Assembly: GCF_900218015.1 (NCBI RefSeq)
Contig: NZ_UFQQ01000002.1
Location: 141,688-205,687, forward strand
From: Rhodopseudomonas pentothenatexigens
GTDB taxonomy: Bacteria; Pseudomonadota; Alphaproteobacteria; Rhizobiales; Xanthobacteraceae
Direction of reading: 5' to 3'
DNA length: 64,000 nt
Part shown: positions 34,673-43,358 of the stretch, in pieces
Numbering within the stretch: position 1 is the first letter of the stretch
Layout of the letters: every line of letters starts with the position of its first letter
Made by a program: the position numbers and the translations under genes
The notes under the pieces: model-generated
Databases searched by the model: none
The model's input: only the letters and a program-made list of their open reading frames with translations
Told to the model about the DNA's origin: nothing

Positions 34673-35620
34673 GTGGCGAAGACACAGCGCACCATCAGGT
34701 ACGACTGGAACGACGTCGTCTATTTCCTGGAAGTGGCGCGGCAGCGCAGCCTGGTCCGCGCCGCCGCCAAGCTGAAGGTCGACCACACCACGGTCAGCCG
34801 CCGCATCCGCGAGCTGGAGCGCAGCCTGAATTCGACGCTGTTCAAGCGCAGCAAGTCGGGCTTCACGCTGACCGAGATCGGGATGCGGCTGCTGCAATAC
34901 GCCGAGGGCATGGAGAGCCAGGCGAACTCGATCGTCGAGGCGATCGGCACCGACACCGCCGATGCCGGCGGCGCGGTGCGGATCGCCGCGATGGAAGGAA
35001 TCGGCAGTTTTTATCTCACGCGCTGCATCGCCGACTTCAACCGGATCTACCCGTCGATTCAGATCGAGCTGATCACCGATACGCGGCTGCTCGACCTCAG
35101 CCGCCGCGAGGCCGACGTCTTCGTCAGCTTCTTCCGGCCGCAGGGCAAGCGGTTGTCGATCAAGAAGGTCGGCGAATTCCGGATCTCGCTTTACGCGACG
35201 GACGCGTATTTCGGAGGGCGGAGCCCGCCGACGACGGTGAAGGATCTCGAAACCCACGCCTTCATCGATTTCATCGAGGACTACATCTACAGCAAGGAAA
35301 ACCGCTGGCTGTCCGACGTGCTGCGGCCGCCGCACACGATCTTTCGCAGCACCAGCCTGGTGGCGCAGTCAGTCGCCGTGTCGGCCGGGCAAGGCATCGC
35401 AATGCTGCCGTCCTACGTGGCATCCGGCAATGCCGAGCTGATTCCGGTGATGCCCGAACTGTTCACCACCCGCGACATCTGGCTGTCGGTGCACGAAGAT
35501 CTGCTGCACGTCGCGCGGATCAAGGCCGTCACCACGTTCCTGGAAAAGCGGATCGAGGCCGACAGAGCGTTTCTCAACTCGGTGCAGAATCAACGCGGTC
35601 GCCGGAAGCGGAACGGCTGA
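34673..35620 (+). CDS. LysR-family transcriptional regulator
   Basis: About 315 aa from the GTG at 34673 (GGGGAG upstream, though spaced widely); the frame is open from a GTG at 34604. The N-terminal winged helix (WNDVVYFLEVARQRSLVRAAAKLKV followed by HTTVSRRIRELE) and the periplasmic-binding-like effector domain (IAAMEGIGSFYLTRCIADF onward) are complete. It lies within 80 bases of the nitrilase gene on the same strand, so it probably regulates this operon. LysR regulators usually bind T-N11-A sites; the DNA before the permease gene is the candidate target. Confidence 0.85.
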   Translation: MAKTQRTIRYDWNDVVYFLEVARQRSLVRAAAKLKVDHTTVSRRIRELERSLNSTLFKRSKSGFTLTEIGMRLLQYAEGMESQANSIVEAIGTDTADAGGAVRIAAMEGIGSFYLTRCIADFNRIYPSIQIELITDTRLLDLSRREADVFVSFFRPQGKRLSIKKVGEFRISLYATDAYFGGRSPPTTVKDLETHAFIDFIEDYIYSKENRWLSDVLRPPHTIFRSTSLVAQSVAVSAGQGIAMLPSYVASGNAELIPVMPELFTTRDIWLSVHEDLLHVARIKAVTTFLEKRIEADRAFLNSVQNQRGRRKRNG

Positions 35621-35627
35621 CCAGCGC

Positions 35628-36653
35628 TCAGCTCGCGAACGTGCCGCTGCGGTCGCTGAACAGGTCGAGCGGCGTCGGCGGGCGGACCTCGGGAGTGCGC
35701 GACAGCTCCGGCATCGCGGTCTGCGACGGCATTGCGGCTTGCGACGGCGAAGTCCACAGCGACTGTACGGCCGGCGACACCGGTTCGGTCCGGTCGCCGC
35801 CGAGAAACAGCGAGCGAAACATCGGCTCGCTGCCGCGCTGCGCCGTGGCGGTGCGGGTCGCGTCGCCGGCCTGGGCGGGGGTGACGTTGCGCACGTCCGG
35901 GAAGCTCGCCAGATACGCGGCGTTGTCGACCGCTGCGGGCGGCGGCGCGGCCGAGGCCAGCGTCACCGGCAGGCCGGCGACCGAAGCGATCGCGCTCTGC
36001 GTCGCCGGCGAGTTGGCGGCCGCCTCGTAGCGCGAGGCGAGATTGGAATACACCTCGGAGACGCTGCGGGCATTGCCGGAGCGGTCGTAGAAAATCGACT
36101 GATTGGCACCGGCGGCGGCGGGGAACAGCGCGGCGCCGGCGACGTTCGGCGTGTCGCCCGCTGCATTGATCAGCTTGGCGGCACCGGCCACGCCCATGAA
36201 ATGCGCCATGTAAAGTTCAGCGTCGGACGGGCGGCGGCCGATCTCCCCGGTCAGCTTGAAGCTGTTCGACTGCGTCAGCACCCCGGCCATCGCCGACGAC
36301 ACCACCGGATCGTTACGCAGGTTCATGATCGCAGTGCGCGCAGACGGATCACTGACCGAGTAGCTGCCGGACGCCGAGCGGGTGATGGCGTCGGCGTACT
36401 GGCCGTAGCCGAACTGTGCGCCGGCCTCCTTCACAGTACCGAGCCAGGTCTGCTCGATGAACTGGAACAGGCCCTGCGCCGACGATGTGGTCGCCTGCGC
36501 GCTCGGGTTGAAGTCCGACTCCATCTTGGCGGTGGCGAGCAGATACTGGAAGCTGGTGCCGGTCTGGCCAGCCGCCTGCTTGATCGCGCCGGCGACCTTG
36601 GTCCTCGCCGGATCGACGATCATCACCGCCGGATTTGAGACCTCAGCCGCCAT
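35628..36653 (-). CDS. Lytic transglycosylase-like protein (SLT domain)
   Basis: 341 aa from the ATG at 36653. The SLT fold spans about residues 20-200; the catalytic Glu is E45 in AKMESDFNP, followed by the second conserved block SSAQGLFQFIEQTW and the later AELYMAHFMGVAGAAKLI. The C-terminal 130 residues are Ala/Pro/Ser-rich and probably disordered. No signal peptide is visible at the N-terminus, so export by a flagellar-type route or another system is possible. Two CtrA-like boxes lie upstream, shared with the divergent gene; CtrA commonly controls flagellar and division genes. Confidence 0.85.
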   Translation of the reverse strand: MAAEVSNPAVMIVDPARTKVAGAIKQAAGQTGTSFQYLLATAKMESDFNPSAQATTSSAQGLFQFIEQTWLGTVKEAGAQFGYGQYADAITRSASGSYSVSDPSARTAIMNLRNDPVVSSAMAGVLTQSNSFKLTGEIGRRPSDAELYMAHFMGVAGAAKLINAAGDTPNVAGAALFPAAAGANQSIFYDRSGNARSVSEVYSNLASRYEAAANSPATQSAIASVAGLPVTLASAAPPPAAVDNAAYLASFPDVRNVTPAQAGDATRTATAQRGSEPMFRSLFLGGDRTEPVSPAVQSLWTSPSQAAMPSQTAMPELSRTPEVRPPTPLDLFSDRSGTFAS

Positions 36654-36726
36654 CGCCCTGCCCCGCTCCAATGCGCCAGTCGCGCGCGGAAGCGCCCATC
36701 TGCCATGGACCCTGCGGCGACTATGG

Positions 36727-36741
36727 TTAACGAGGAGTTAA
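36727..36741. promoter_or_regulatory. CtrA-like box TTAA-N7-TTAA
   Basis: TTAACGAGGAGTTAA, with perfect half-sites and spacing seven. It lies 74-88 bases upstream of the transglycosylase start. Confidence 0.5.
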
Positions 36742-36775
36742 GACAACGAGCGCGCCAGGCTCTGCGCGTCTTTTC

Positions 36776-36790
36776 TTAACTTTGCCTTAA
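36776..36790. promoter_or_regulatory. CtrA-like box TTAAC-N6-TTAAC
   Basis: TTAACTTTGCCTTAAC carries the extended TTAAC at both halves, which is the best match in the window. It sits between two divergent genes, 71-85 bases before the plus-strand gene at 36861. Confidence 0.6.
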
Positions 36791-36860
36791 CCGGGCAATT
36801 GGTTCTATCCCTGGTAGTTGTCCAGAGATTCTTCTCTGGTCTGGGATGCGCGAGACCGCC

Positions 36861-37568
36861 ATGACCGCGATCGCCAATTCTTCCACCGCCACATCGAGCT
36901 GGTCTCAGCCGACCAGTCTGGCTCAGATCGGGCAAGCCGGTTCGAGCACCAATGGCTCCTCCGCGCCGACCACCCCGTCGACAGCCGCCGTCACCGACAC
37001 GGTGCAACTGTCCGACCGCGCCAAGGCGATCCTCGACAAGGCCAATGCCGACAAGGCGGCGACCGCCAAGCTCACCTTGTCGTTCGACGAGATGCTGCAG
37101 CAGCGCACCGATGCCTTGACCACCAAGCTCACCGACGCGTTCAAGAAAATGAACGTCAACCTCGACGACGCCGTCCGGCTGCAGGTCGACAAATTCGGCA
37201 AGGTCACCGCCGAAGGGCCGTGGAAGGAAAAGATCGAGAAGTTCTTCGAGGACAATCCCGATCTCGCCAAGGAATTGAAAGCGATCGCCGGGCTCAATGC
37301 GCTGAAGGCGGCCAACGCCGCGCTCGAGCTCTACGACAAGGAAAAGGGCTCCGGCGGCCCGGGCAGCAAGCAGCAGCAGAGCGCCTGGACAAACTACAAC
37401 ATCCGCTCGATGAATATTCAGACGCTGTCGGGCGTGATCAGCCTCGAGGACGGCGAATTGCGTTCCGCCGCGATGGACTACATCGACAGCATCGCCGATC
37501 CGACCGGCGCGAAGGCCGGTCCAGACCTGGTGCAGCAGCAGCGCGAGATCGCCAGCCGGCTGGCCTGA
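36861..37568 (+). CDS. Conserved hypothetical protein, FlgM-like N-terminal motif
   Basis: 235 aa from the ATG at 36861 (MTAIANSS); the upstream in-frame ATG at 36846 is also possible. The N-terminal 45 residues are Ser/Thr-rich and disordered. The motif TDTVQLSDRAKAILDKA resembles sequences of flagellar/FlgM-type proteins in alphaproteobacteria. The rest is helical with many Asp and Lys. No enzymatic motif is seen. Its divergent arrangement with a lytic transglycosylase across CtrA-like boxes suggests a link to flagellar or cell-cycle functions. Confidence 0.7.
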   Translation: MTAIANSSTATSSWSQPTSLAQIGQAGSSTNGSSAPTTPSTAAVTDTVQLSDRAKAILDKANADKAATAKLTLSFDEMLQQRTDALTTKLTDAFKKMNVNLDDAVRLQVDKFGKVTAEGPWKEKIEKFFEDNPDLAKELKAIAGLNALKAANAALELYDKEKGSGGPGSKQQQSAWTNYNIRSMNIQTLSGVISLEDGELRSAAMDYIDSIADPTGAKAGPDLVQQQREIASRLA

Positions 37569-37577
37569 TCCGCTCGG

Positions 37578-38033
37578 CTACTTGCCGTACACCTTGTCCG
37601 GATCGAACTTGCGGTCGGCGTCGGTTTCGATCAGCACCGGCGCGCCGTCGCCGCCGCGGTCGATGCGGCGGTAGAAACAGGAGTGCCGGCCGGTGTGGCA
37701 GGCGGCGCCGCCGGTCTGATCGACCTTGATCCACACCGCGTCCTGATCGCAGTCGACCCGCATCTCCAGCACATTCTGGACGTGACCGGAGGTCTCGCCC
37801 TTCTTCCACAGCCGCTTGCGCGAGCGGCTGTAGTACCAGGCCTCGCCGGTCTGGATGGTGCGGTCGAGCGCTTCGTCGTTCATGAACGCGACCATCAGCA
37901 CGTCGCCGGTCCGGGCGTCGGTGGCGACGACCGTGACGAGCCCGTGCGAATCGAATTTCGGGCGCAGCACAACGCCTTCCTCGATGTCATCGGGTGCGAC
38001 GGGTGAACACGTTGAACGCGATTCGCTGGACAC
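37578..38033 (-). CDS. hisI: Phosphoribosyl-AMP cyclohydrolase
   Basis: 151 aa. Catalyses the third step of histidine biosynthesis, opening the adenine ring of phosphoribosyl-AMP. The conserved core VAFMNDEAL, TGEAWYYSRSRKRLWKKGETSGH and zinc/magnesium motif DCDQDAVWIKV with CHTGRHSCFY is intact. It is the standalone cyclohydrolase form (no fused HisE). It lies 28 bases downstream of folE on the same strand, so the two may be co-transcribed. Confidence 0.95.
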   Translation of the reverse strand: MSSESRSTCSPVAPDDIEEGVVLRPKFDSHGLVTVVATDARTGDVLMVAFMNDEALDRTIQTGEAWYYSRSRKRLWKKGETSGHVQNVLEMRVDCDQDAVWIKVDQTGGAACHTGRHSCFYRRIDRGGDGAPVLIETDADRKFDPDKVYGK

Positions 38034-38061
38034 GATTGAATTGCCTTGCAGGACTCGCGTG

Positions 38062-38751
38062 TTAGCCGCGGTCCCTGACCATCGACATGAACCTCGCCTG
38101 CTCCGCCGGATTATCGCGGAACACGCCGGTGTAGCGGCTGGTGAAGGTGGTGGCGCCCTTCTTGGCGATACCGCGCACCGACATGCAGGTGTGCTCGGCC
38201 TCGATCAGCACCGCGACGCCGCGCGGCTTCAGCACCTCGTCGACCGCCGCGGCGATCTGCGCAGTGAGATGCTCCTGGGTCTGCAGCCGGCGGCCGAAGA
38301 TGTCGACCAGCCGCGCCAGCTTCGACAGCCCGACCACGCGCTCCACCGGCGTATAGGCGATGTGCGCCTTGCCGTAGAACGGCATCACGTGGTGCTCGCA
38401 ATGCGAGGTGAAGCTGATGTTGCGGACCAGCACGAAGTCGTCGTAGCCGGCGGTCTCGCCGAAGGTGCGCTCCAGCACTTCCTTCGGGCACTGGTGATAG
38501 CCCTGGAACAGCTCGTCATAGGCTTCGACCACCCGGCGCGGGGTATCGATCAGCCCCTCGCGCTCGGTGTTCTCGCCGATATAGGACAGCAGCGTCTTGA
38601 CCGCCGCCTCGGCTTCGGCACGCGACGGGCGCGGCTGATCGGGCTGCACCGCGACTTCCAGGAAGTCGGACGGATCGAGTTCGGTCGGCTGGAATTCGGG
38701 GCGGCTGTCGGCCGGCTTGGTGCCGCGGATCGGCTTGATTTTGGCGTCCAT
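38062..38751 (-). CDS. folE: GTP cyclohydrolase I
   Basis: 229 aa from the ATG at 38751 (SD GGAGAGAAG). First enzyme of tetrahydrofolate synthesis, converting GTP to dihydroneopterin triphosphate. Zinc and active-site motifs [28 protein letters not shown] and EHTCMSVRG are present. The N-terminal 45 residues vary and are charged. The stretch upstream of 38751 in the same frame lacks family similarity. Confidence 0.95.
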   Translation of the reverse strand: MDAKIKPIRGTKPADSRPEFQPTELDPSDFLEVAVQPDQPRPSRAEAEAAVKTLLSYIGENTEREGLIDTPRRVVEAYDELFQGYHQCPKEVLERTFGETAGYDDFVLVRNISFTSHCEHHVMPFYGKAHIAYTPVERVVGLSKLARLVDIFGRRLQTQEHLTAQIAAAVDEVLKPRGVAVLIEAEHTCMSVRGIAKKGATTFTSRYTGVFRDNPAEQARFMSMVRDRG

Positions 38752-39017
38752 CTTCTCTCCGTTCGACCGGCCTTGTTGGGCCGGATGTGTCACCGGGCAG
38801 ACGGGCGGACAACAGCCGGTCGTCTTGATCCCTTCGGCGAACCCGGCCGGCCAAATCTTTGACCGATCTCGGCTCGCATCCTCCACGCGGCGCAGTCAGC
38901 CGCAAGGCGAGGCTTCATTTCGAACCCCACGCTTCCTATATAAGACGGCAAGCCGGAACCGCCAAGGTCGCCGCCCCGCGCGACCAGTGCCCAGGGCGCC
39001 CGCACGGAATTCGCCGC

Positions 39018-39470
39018 ATGCTCAACGACATCTACAACAACCGCATCATCGAACTGGCCGGTAATATTCCGCGGATCGGACGATTGCAGCATCCCGACGC
39101 CAGCGCCACCGCACATTCCAAACTGTGCGGCTCCACGGTGACGATCGACCTGAAGATGGACGGCGACACCGTCACCGACTTCGCCCACATCGTCAAAGCC
39201 TGCGCGCTCGGCCAGGCGTCGTCGTCGATCATGGCGAGCCATGTGGTCGGCTCGACCGCCAGCGAACTCAAAGCGTTGCGCGAGACCGTGCGCAAGATGC
39301 TGAAAGAGAACGGCGCCCCGCCCGACGGCAAATGGGCCGACATCGCGATGCTCGAGCCGGTCCGCGACTACAAGGCCCGCCACGCCTCGACGCTGCTGAC
39401 CTTCGACGCCGTGGTCGACGCCATCGGCCAGATCGAAGCGCAGCGGGATGGCGCCCAGGCGACGGCGTAA
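39018..39470 (+). CDS. IscU/NifU-N-like iron-sulfur scaffold homologue lacking one ligand Cys
   Basis: 150 aa from the ATG at 39018. The scaffold fold is recognisable (MLNDIYNNRIIELAG, C37 in KLCGSTV, C62 in KACALGQASSSIM). At the third cysteine position the sequence is H122-A-S, so Cys is replaced by Ala. Two ligands plus the preceding Asp/His may still bind iron or zinc. No isc or suf genes are adjacent. Related alphaproteobacterial proteins carry the same change by memory, so a distinct subfamily is likely. Confidence 0.8.
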   Translation: MLNDIYNNRIIELAGNIPRIGRLQHPDASATAHSKLCGSTVTIDLKMDGDTVTDFAHIVKACALGQASSSIMASHVVGSTASELKALRETVRKMLKENGAPPDGKWADIAMLEPVRDYKARHASTLLTFDAVVDAIGQIEAQRDGAQATA

Positions 39471-39487
39471 GTCCGCCCTTTCCACGA

Positions 39488-39526
39488 GTCATTCCGGGGC
39501 GCGGGCAACGCCCGCGAACCCGGAAT
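39488..39526 (-). repeat. REP-like palindrome, type 1, left member of a doublet
   Basis: Reverse-orientation copy beginning GTCATTCCGGGGCGCG. It pairs with a forward copy 37 bases to the right, the same arrangement and near-identical spacing as the doublet at 28309-28423. Confidence 0.8.
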
Positions 39527-39563
39527 CTCGACGTTTCGAAAAAGAACGCGCAACAATCTCGGG

Positions 39564-39598
39564 ATTCCGGGTTCGCGCTTCGCGCGCCCCGGAATGAC
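39564..39598 (+). repeat. REP-like palindrome, type 1, right member of a doublet
   Basis: Forward copy ATTCCGGGTTCGCG...CGCCCCGGAATGAC with a shorter tip than the other copies. Confidence 0.8.
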
Positions 39599-39608
39599 GT
39601 TGCTTGGT

Positions 39609-40544
39609 TCAGTGCCCCGGCTGGGCCGCGGCGGTGCTGCCGGTCGGCAGGGCGTCGGCGGTCTTGGTGGCGGGTGCCGGCTGGGCAGTGAAGCGGTCCT
39701 GCACCGGCTTCGGACCAACCGACGCCGCCGTCTTGGCCGGACTGCCGCCAAGCCCCGGCAGCAGATCGGCGATCGCCAGGGTGGTGATCAGATTGGTGTC
39801 GCGCAGCTCGGCGCGGGACAATTCGTGCAGGTCTTCCCACGGCGGCACGCTGAGGGCGAGCGACAACAGATCGCCGGTGCCGCCCATGTCGAAGGTGAAC
39901 TTGGCGAGCCGGCCGATGTCGCGCTCGACGATCGACATGTCCTGCGCCGAATAGCTGGCGGCGCGGGCGTCCTCGGCGCGGTCGCCCATCCAGATCTGAT
40001 GCACCCGGACGCGGGCGCCTTCCGGCACATAGCGGGTCTGCCCCGCCAACAGCAGAAACACACACATCGATTCGCAATAGGCGCCCGGCTCGATCCGCGG
40101 CCGGTTGCCGAGCGGCGACGCCGACGGCACGCTGATGCCGACCGTGGTCGCCAGCCCCAGCTTGCGCCAGCGCCGGCCGAGGGTGATGGCGTCATTGACC
40201 GAGCCGCCGCTGGAATCCAGCACCACGGTGGCGCCGCCGAGCTGGCGGCCGCGGGCGAAGTCTTCGAACGCCTTCGGGGTGTCGATGGTGACGATCCCGA
40301 CCGCGCTGATCCAGCCGCCGCAATCCGGATCGCAGGCAACCCAGCCGAACTTCATCGGCTGCCGCCGCGCCTCCAGGCTGCCTGAGCCGGCGGTGACGGG
40401 AATGCTGCTGTCGGCCGCGAACCCGAGTAGAACGACGCCGAACGCTGCGACCCGCCACAGCGCCGAACCGGTCAAACAGGAGAGAACCGAGCGTCCCAAC
40501 CTTGCGTCCTTCGCATCCGGCAGCAACAGCGCGACAAGTTCCAA
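39609..40544 (-). CDS. Predicted periplasmic ClpP/crotonase-fold protein (COG3904-like)
   Basis: 311 aa. An N-terminal hydrophobic helix (LWRVAAFGVVLLGFAADSS) exports or anchors it. The ClpP-like core follows: ATVVLDSSGGSVNDAITLGRR, then YCESMCVFLLLAGQTRYV, where the serine corresponds to the nucleophile of ClpP-like proteases, and VHQIWMG. The C-terminal 60 residues are Pro/Ala-rich. Proteolytic activity is unproven for this family. Confidence 0.75.
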   Translation of the reverse strand: MELVALLLPDAKDARLGRSVLSCLTGSALWRVAAFGVVLLGFAADSSIPVTAGSGSLEARRQPMKFGWVACDPDCGGWISAVGIVTIDTPKAFEDFARGRQLGGATVVLDSSGGSVNDAITLGRRWRKLGLATTVGISVPSASPLGNRPRIEPGAYCESMCVFLLLAGQTRYVPEGARVRVHQIWMGDRAEDARAASYSAQDMSIVERDIGRLAKFTFDMGGTGDLLSLALSVPPWEDLHELSRAELRDTNLITTLAIADLLPGLGGSPAKTAASVGPKPVQDRFTAQPAPATKTADALPTGSTAAAQPGH

Positions 40545-40739
40545 TCCGAATCTGTCACGTCTCTGTTACCTAACCGTTGCGAAAAAGCTAACTTTGATCA
40601 ACCGCAAACTCCACCGCGATTTGCTGCGTTGCGCTCAACAGCGCGCGAGTTTTGGTGAAGTGTTGCGCAAATGTCGGCGAGCTGCGGTTCCCCGCCGAGG
40701 AACCGGGCAAGCCGCCGCTCGTCGAAACGGCACCTGCTC

Positions 40740-41138
40740 ATGCAACTACCAACCAGCAGAACTAACTGGATCGCTATCGCGCTGCGGCTGCCACGGAACT
40801 TCGGCCGCGGCCTGATCTGGCTGTATCGCCACACGCTGTCGCCGCTGGTCGGCTATAACTGCCGGCACTATCCGACCTGTTCGATGTATGGGGACGAAGC
40901 GATCAGCCGGTTCGGATTGTGGGCGGGCGGCTGGATGACGCTGGCGCGGCTGCTGCGCTGCCAGCCGTTCGGCACCTCGGGAATCGACTTAGTTCCACAA
41001 ACCACCCCGCGCGGCGCGCGCTGGTATCTGCCGTGGCGCTACGCCCGCTGGCGCGGCGTCAACGCGCCGCCGCCGGATCCCGCCGAGCCGTGCGGCTGCG
41101 GCACGCATTCGCAGCATTCGCAGCTCACGCCGCACTGA
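40740..41138 (+). CDS. yidD: Membrane protein insertion efficiency factor, YidD family
   Basis: 132 aa from the ATG at 40740. The YidD core is clear: WLYRHTLSPLVGYNCRHYPTCSMYGDEAI and GWMTLARLLRCQPFG. It helps insert inner-membrane proteins with YidC. It is not next to rnpA/yidC here, so it may be an additional copy. The tail (EPCGCGTHSQHSQL) is Cys/His-rich. It overlaps the converging DUF3750 gene by 14 bases. Confidence 0.88.
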   Translation: MQLPTSRTNWIAIALRLPRNFGRGLIWLYRHTLSPLVGYNCRHYPTCSMYGDEAISRFGLWAGGWMTLARLLRCQPFGTSGIDLVPQTTPRGARWYLPWRYARWRGVNAPPPDPAEPCGCGTHSQHSQLTPH

Positions 41139-41955
41139 CGCCGATGCGGCCGAGGCCCGGCAGCTTGAGCGCGGGGCGGCGCAGATCGAGGCCGAGCACC
41201 GCGCCGAGGACGTTGAGTTCGACGCCCTCGATCCAGCCCAGCGTCAGCCCGAGGTAACCGCCGAGCGTGGCGCGCACGCCGGTGCCGGACGGCGTCCACG
41301 CGATCCAGCCGCCGTCCCATGGATAGTCCTTGCCGATCGCCGTCGGCGGCAGCGTGGTGCGCAGCTCCGGCACCGCCGCCATCACCGCGGCCACGAAGGT
41401 GTTGGAGTTCGGCCCCGGCCAGGCGCGATAGTCGCCGTAAGCGGCAAGCCTGTAGCCTTTCACCGCGGCTTCGATCTTCGGAATCATCGCCGCCGCCGCT
41501 TCGCCGTCGGCGGCCGCGATCAGTTGCGGCTCGTCGCCGAACCAGCGGCCGTCGGCGACGAAACCATTGACGCGGATCGGCGCACCCCATGCGGTGTAGT
41601 CGTAGCGGGTGTAGCGCGACGCGCCCGCCGGCTTGACCACGATCCAGCTGTGCACCGCGAAGATGCCGCGCCAGCGCACCGTGCGCGCGGCGAACACCCG
41701 CACCACCGCATCGGGATGCTGCGCCGCCGGCGGCAGCAGCCCGGCGCTGGAGCGGTCGGCGCTCTGCCAGTCGACGCTGCGATCGCCCAGCCAGTATTTT
41801 CCGGCCGACACGGCGATCGGCACGATCAGCAACAGCAACAGGATCAGCACGAAACGTCTCACGCGGGATGGGTCGAAACGAGGAAGGATGCTGGGAATAT
41901 AGACGGCACCCTGCCTCTCGCCAGAACCGATCACGCGCTCGTGCTGGAACGGCAC
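41125..41955 (-). CDS. DUF3750 membrane-anchored protein
   Basis: Up to 276 aa from a GTG at 41955; internal starts nearer the membrane helix are possible. One N-terminal hydrophobic segment (FVLILLLLLIVPIAVSA) precedes a periplasmic domain with the DUF3750 signature AVHSWIVVKPAG, YRAWPGPNSNTFVAAVM and LPPTAIGKDYPWDGG. No function is known. The NSNTFV and His-containing blocks are reminiscent of an enzyme-like pocket, but this is inference. Confidence 0.8.
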   Translation of the reverse strand: MPFQHERVIGSGERQGAVYIPSILPRFDPSRVRRFVLILLLLLIVPIAVSAGKYWLGDRSVDWQSADRSSAGLLPPAAQHPDAVVRVFAARTVRWRGIFAVHSWIVVKPAGASRYTRYDYTAWGAPIRVNGFVADGRWFGDEPQLIAAADGEAAAAMIPKIEAAVKGYRLAAYGDYRAWPGPNSNTFVAAVMAAVPELRTTLPPTAIGKDYPWDGGWIAWTPSGTGVRATLGGYLGLTLGWIEGVELNVLGAVLGLDLRRPALKLPGLGRIGVSAA

Positions 41956-41981
41956 GCGTTGTCAGCGACGCGGCAAGAGGG

Positions 41982-43247
41982 TCACCACACCGCCGCGGCC
42001 AGCGCGGCGATCAGCGCCGGCGGCGTGACGACGAGGCCGAGCTTGAGGAACCGCCAGGCGCTGACTTCGATCCGGTTCCGCCGCAGCACCACCAGCCACA
42101 GGATGGTCGCGAGCGAACCGGTGACCGAGAAGTTCGGCCCCAAATCGACGCCGATCAGCAGCGCCGCGATGGTCTCGCGCGGCAGATGATTGTCGGCCGC
42201 GACCGAACCGGCGACGAGGCCGACCGGCAGGTTGTTGCCGATGTTGCAGGCGATCGCGGTGACGATGCCGGCCGCCCACGAGCCGAGCCGCGGCGCATCG
42301 GCCACCGCCTCGCGCAGCACGCCGCCGAGGGCGCCGATCACGCCGGTGCGGCTCAACGCTTCGACCATCACGAACAGGCCTGCGACCAGCGGCACCACGC
42401 TCCACGACACTCCCCGCAGCACCGGCAGCGGCGACTGCCGCGCCAGCGCCAGCACGACGGCGGTGGTGACGAGTCCGCATACGAAGGTCGGCAGGCCGAG
42501 CGCGACGTTCAGCGCCGAGGCGGTGAGCAGCACGATCGCGATCGCGCCGATCCCGACCGCGGCGAGCTTGCCGCCGCGCGACAGATGCGGCGTCGCCACC
42601 CGCGCCTCGATGGTCTGCTCGGCCAGCGAGCGGCGCAATGCGAGGCGCAGCGCCAGATAGGTCGCGACGATCGCCGCCACAGACGGCAGCGTGAATTGCT
42701 GCAGCCAGCCGCCGAGATGCGGCATGTGTTCGCCGAACACCACGAGATTGGCCGGATTGGAGATCGGCAGCACGAAGCTCGCCGCGTTGGCGATGAAGGC
42801 GCAGACGAACAGATACGGCAGCGGCGCGGCGCCCGCGGCACGGGTGGCGACGTACACCGCCGGCGTCAGCACGATCGCGGTGGCATCGTTCGACAGCAGC
42901 ACGGTGACCAGCACGCCGACCACATAGACCAGCAGGAACAAGCGCTGCGGCGAGCCGCGGGCATGCTCGACCGCGTAGGCGGCGAGGTAATCGAACAGCC
43001 CCTCGCGATGCGCCAGCTCGGCGATCAGCATCATGCCGATCAGGAACAGATACACGTCGATGCCGTTGCGCACCCCGGCGAGCGCGTCCTGCCACGACAG
43101 CAGGCCGAGAACGACCAGCGCGCCCGCACCGGCGACCGCCCACACCGCCTCGGGCCAGCGCAGCGGACGAATAATCACGCCCGCCGTGGCGAGGGCGACG
43201 ATACTCCAGGTCAATATCAGATCGTCGGACAGCATCGAGCTTGGCAT
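41982..43247 (-). CDS. ArsB-type arsenite/anion transporter
   Basis: 421 aa, about eleven membrane segments. Family blocks include GVRNGIDVYLFLIGMMLIAEL, LLSNDATAIVLTPAV, SFVLPISNPANLVVFG and ACNIGNNLPVGLVAG, characteristic of the ArsB/NhaD ion transporter superfamily. No arsC, arsR or arsH is adjacent, so arsenite export is likely but another anion is possible. The ATG at 43247 is used. Confidence 0.85.
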   Translation of the reverse strand: MPSSMLSDDLILTWSIVALATAGVIIRPLRWPEAVWAVAGAGALVVLGLLSWQDALAGVRNGIDVYLFLIGMMLIAELAHREGLFDYLAAYAVEHARGSPQRLFLLVYVVGVLVTVLLSNDATAIVLTPAVYVATRAAGAAPLPYLFVCAFIANAASFVLPISNPANLVVFGEHMPHLGGWLQQFTLPSVAAIVATYLALRLALRRSLAEQTIEARVATPHLSRGGKLAAVGIGAIAIVLLTASALNVALGLPTFVCGLVTTAVVLALARQSPLPVLRGVSWSVVPLVAGLFVMVEALSRTGVIGALGGVLREAVADAPRLGSWAAGIVTAIACNIGNNLPVGLVAGSVAADNHLPRETIAALLIGVDLGPNFSVTGSLATILWLVVLRRNRIEVSAWRFLKLGLVVTPPALIAALAAAVW

Positions 43248-43358
43248 AGCGAGGTGACGTGCGGGGTGCGGGATGGAACTAACCGATAAGCGAAGACGCT
43301 GCGGTTGTCTCTATCGGTACGGTTGCAGCCCCTCCGCACGGCGCGCGACAATATAGTC

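Noticed and set aside
33155-35335. 726-codon minus-strand frame
   Set aside because: It is antisense to the nitrilase and LysR genes, with no family similarity and a composition typical of shadows.
25144-39598. Possible CRISPR array
   Set aside because: The palindromes are scattered, differ in orientation and have no regular spacers of similar length. They fit REP-like elements.
40598-40834. 78-codon minus-strand ORF upstream of yidD
   Set aside because: It is antisense to the yidD start region with no SD and no recognisable sequence.
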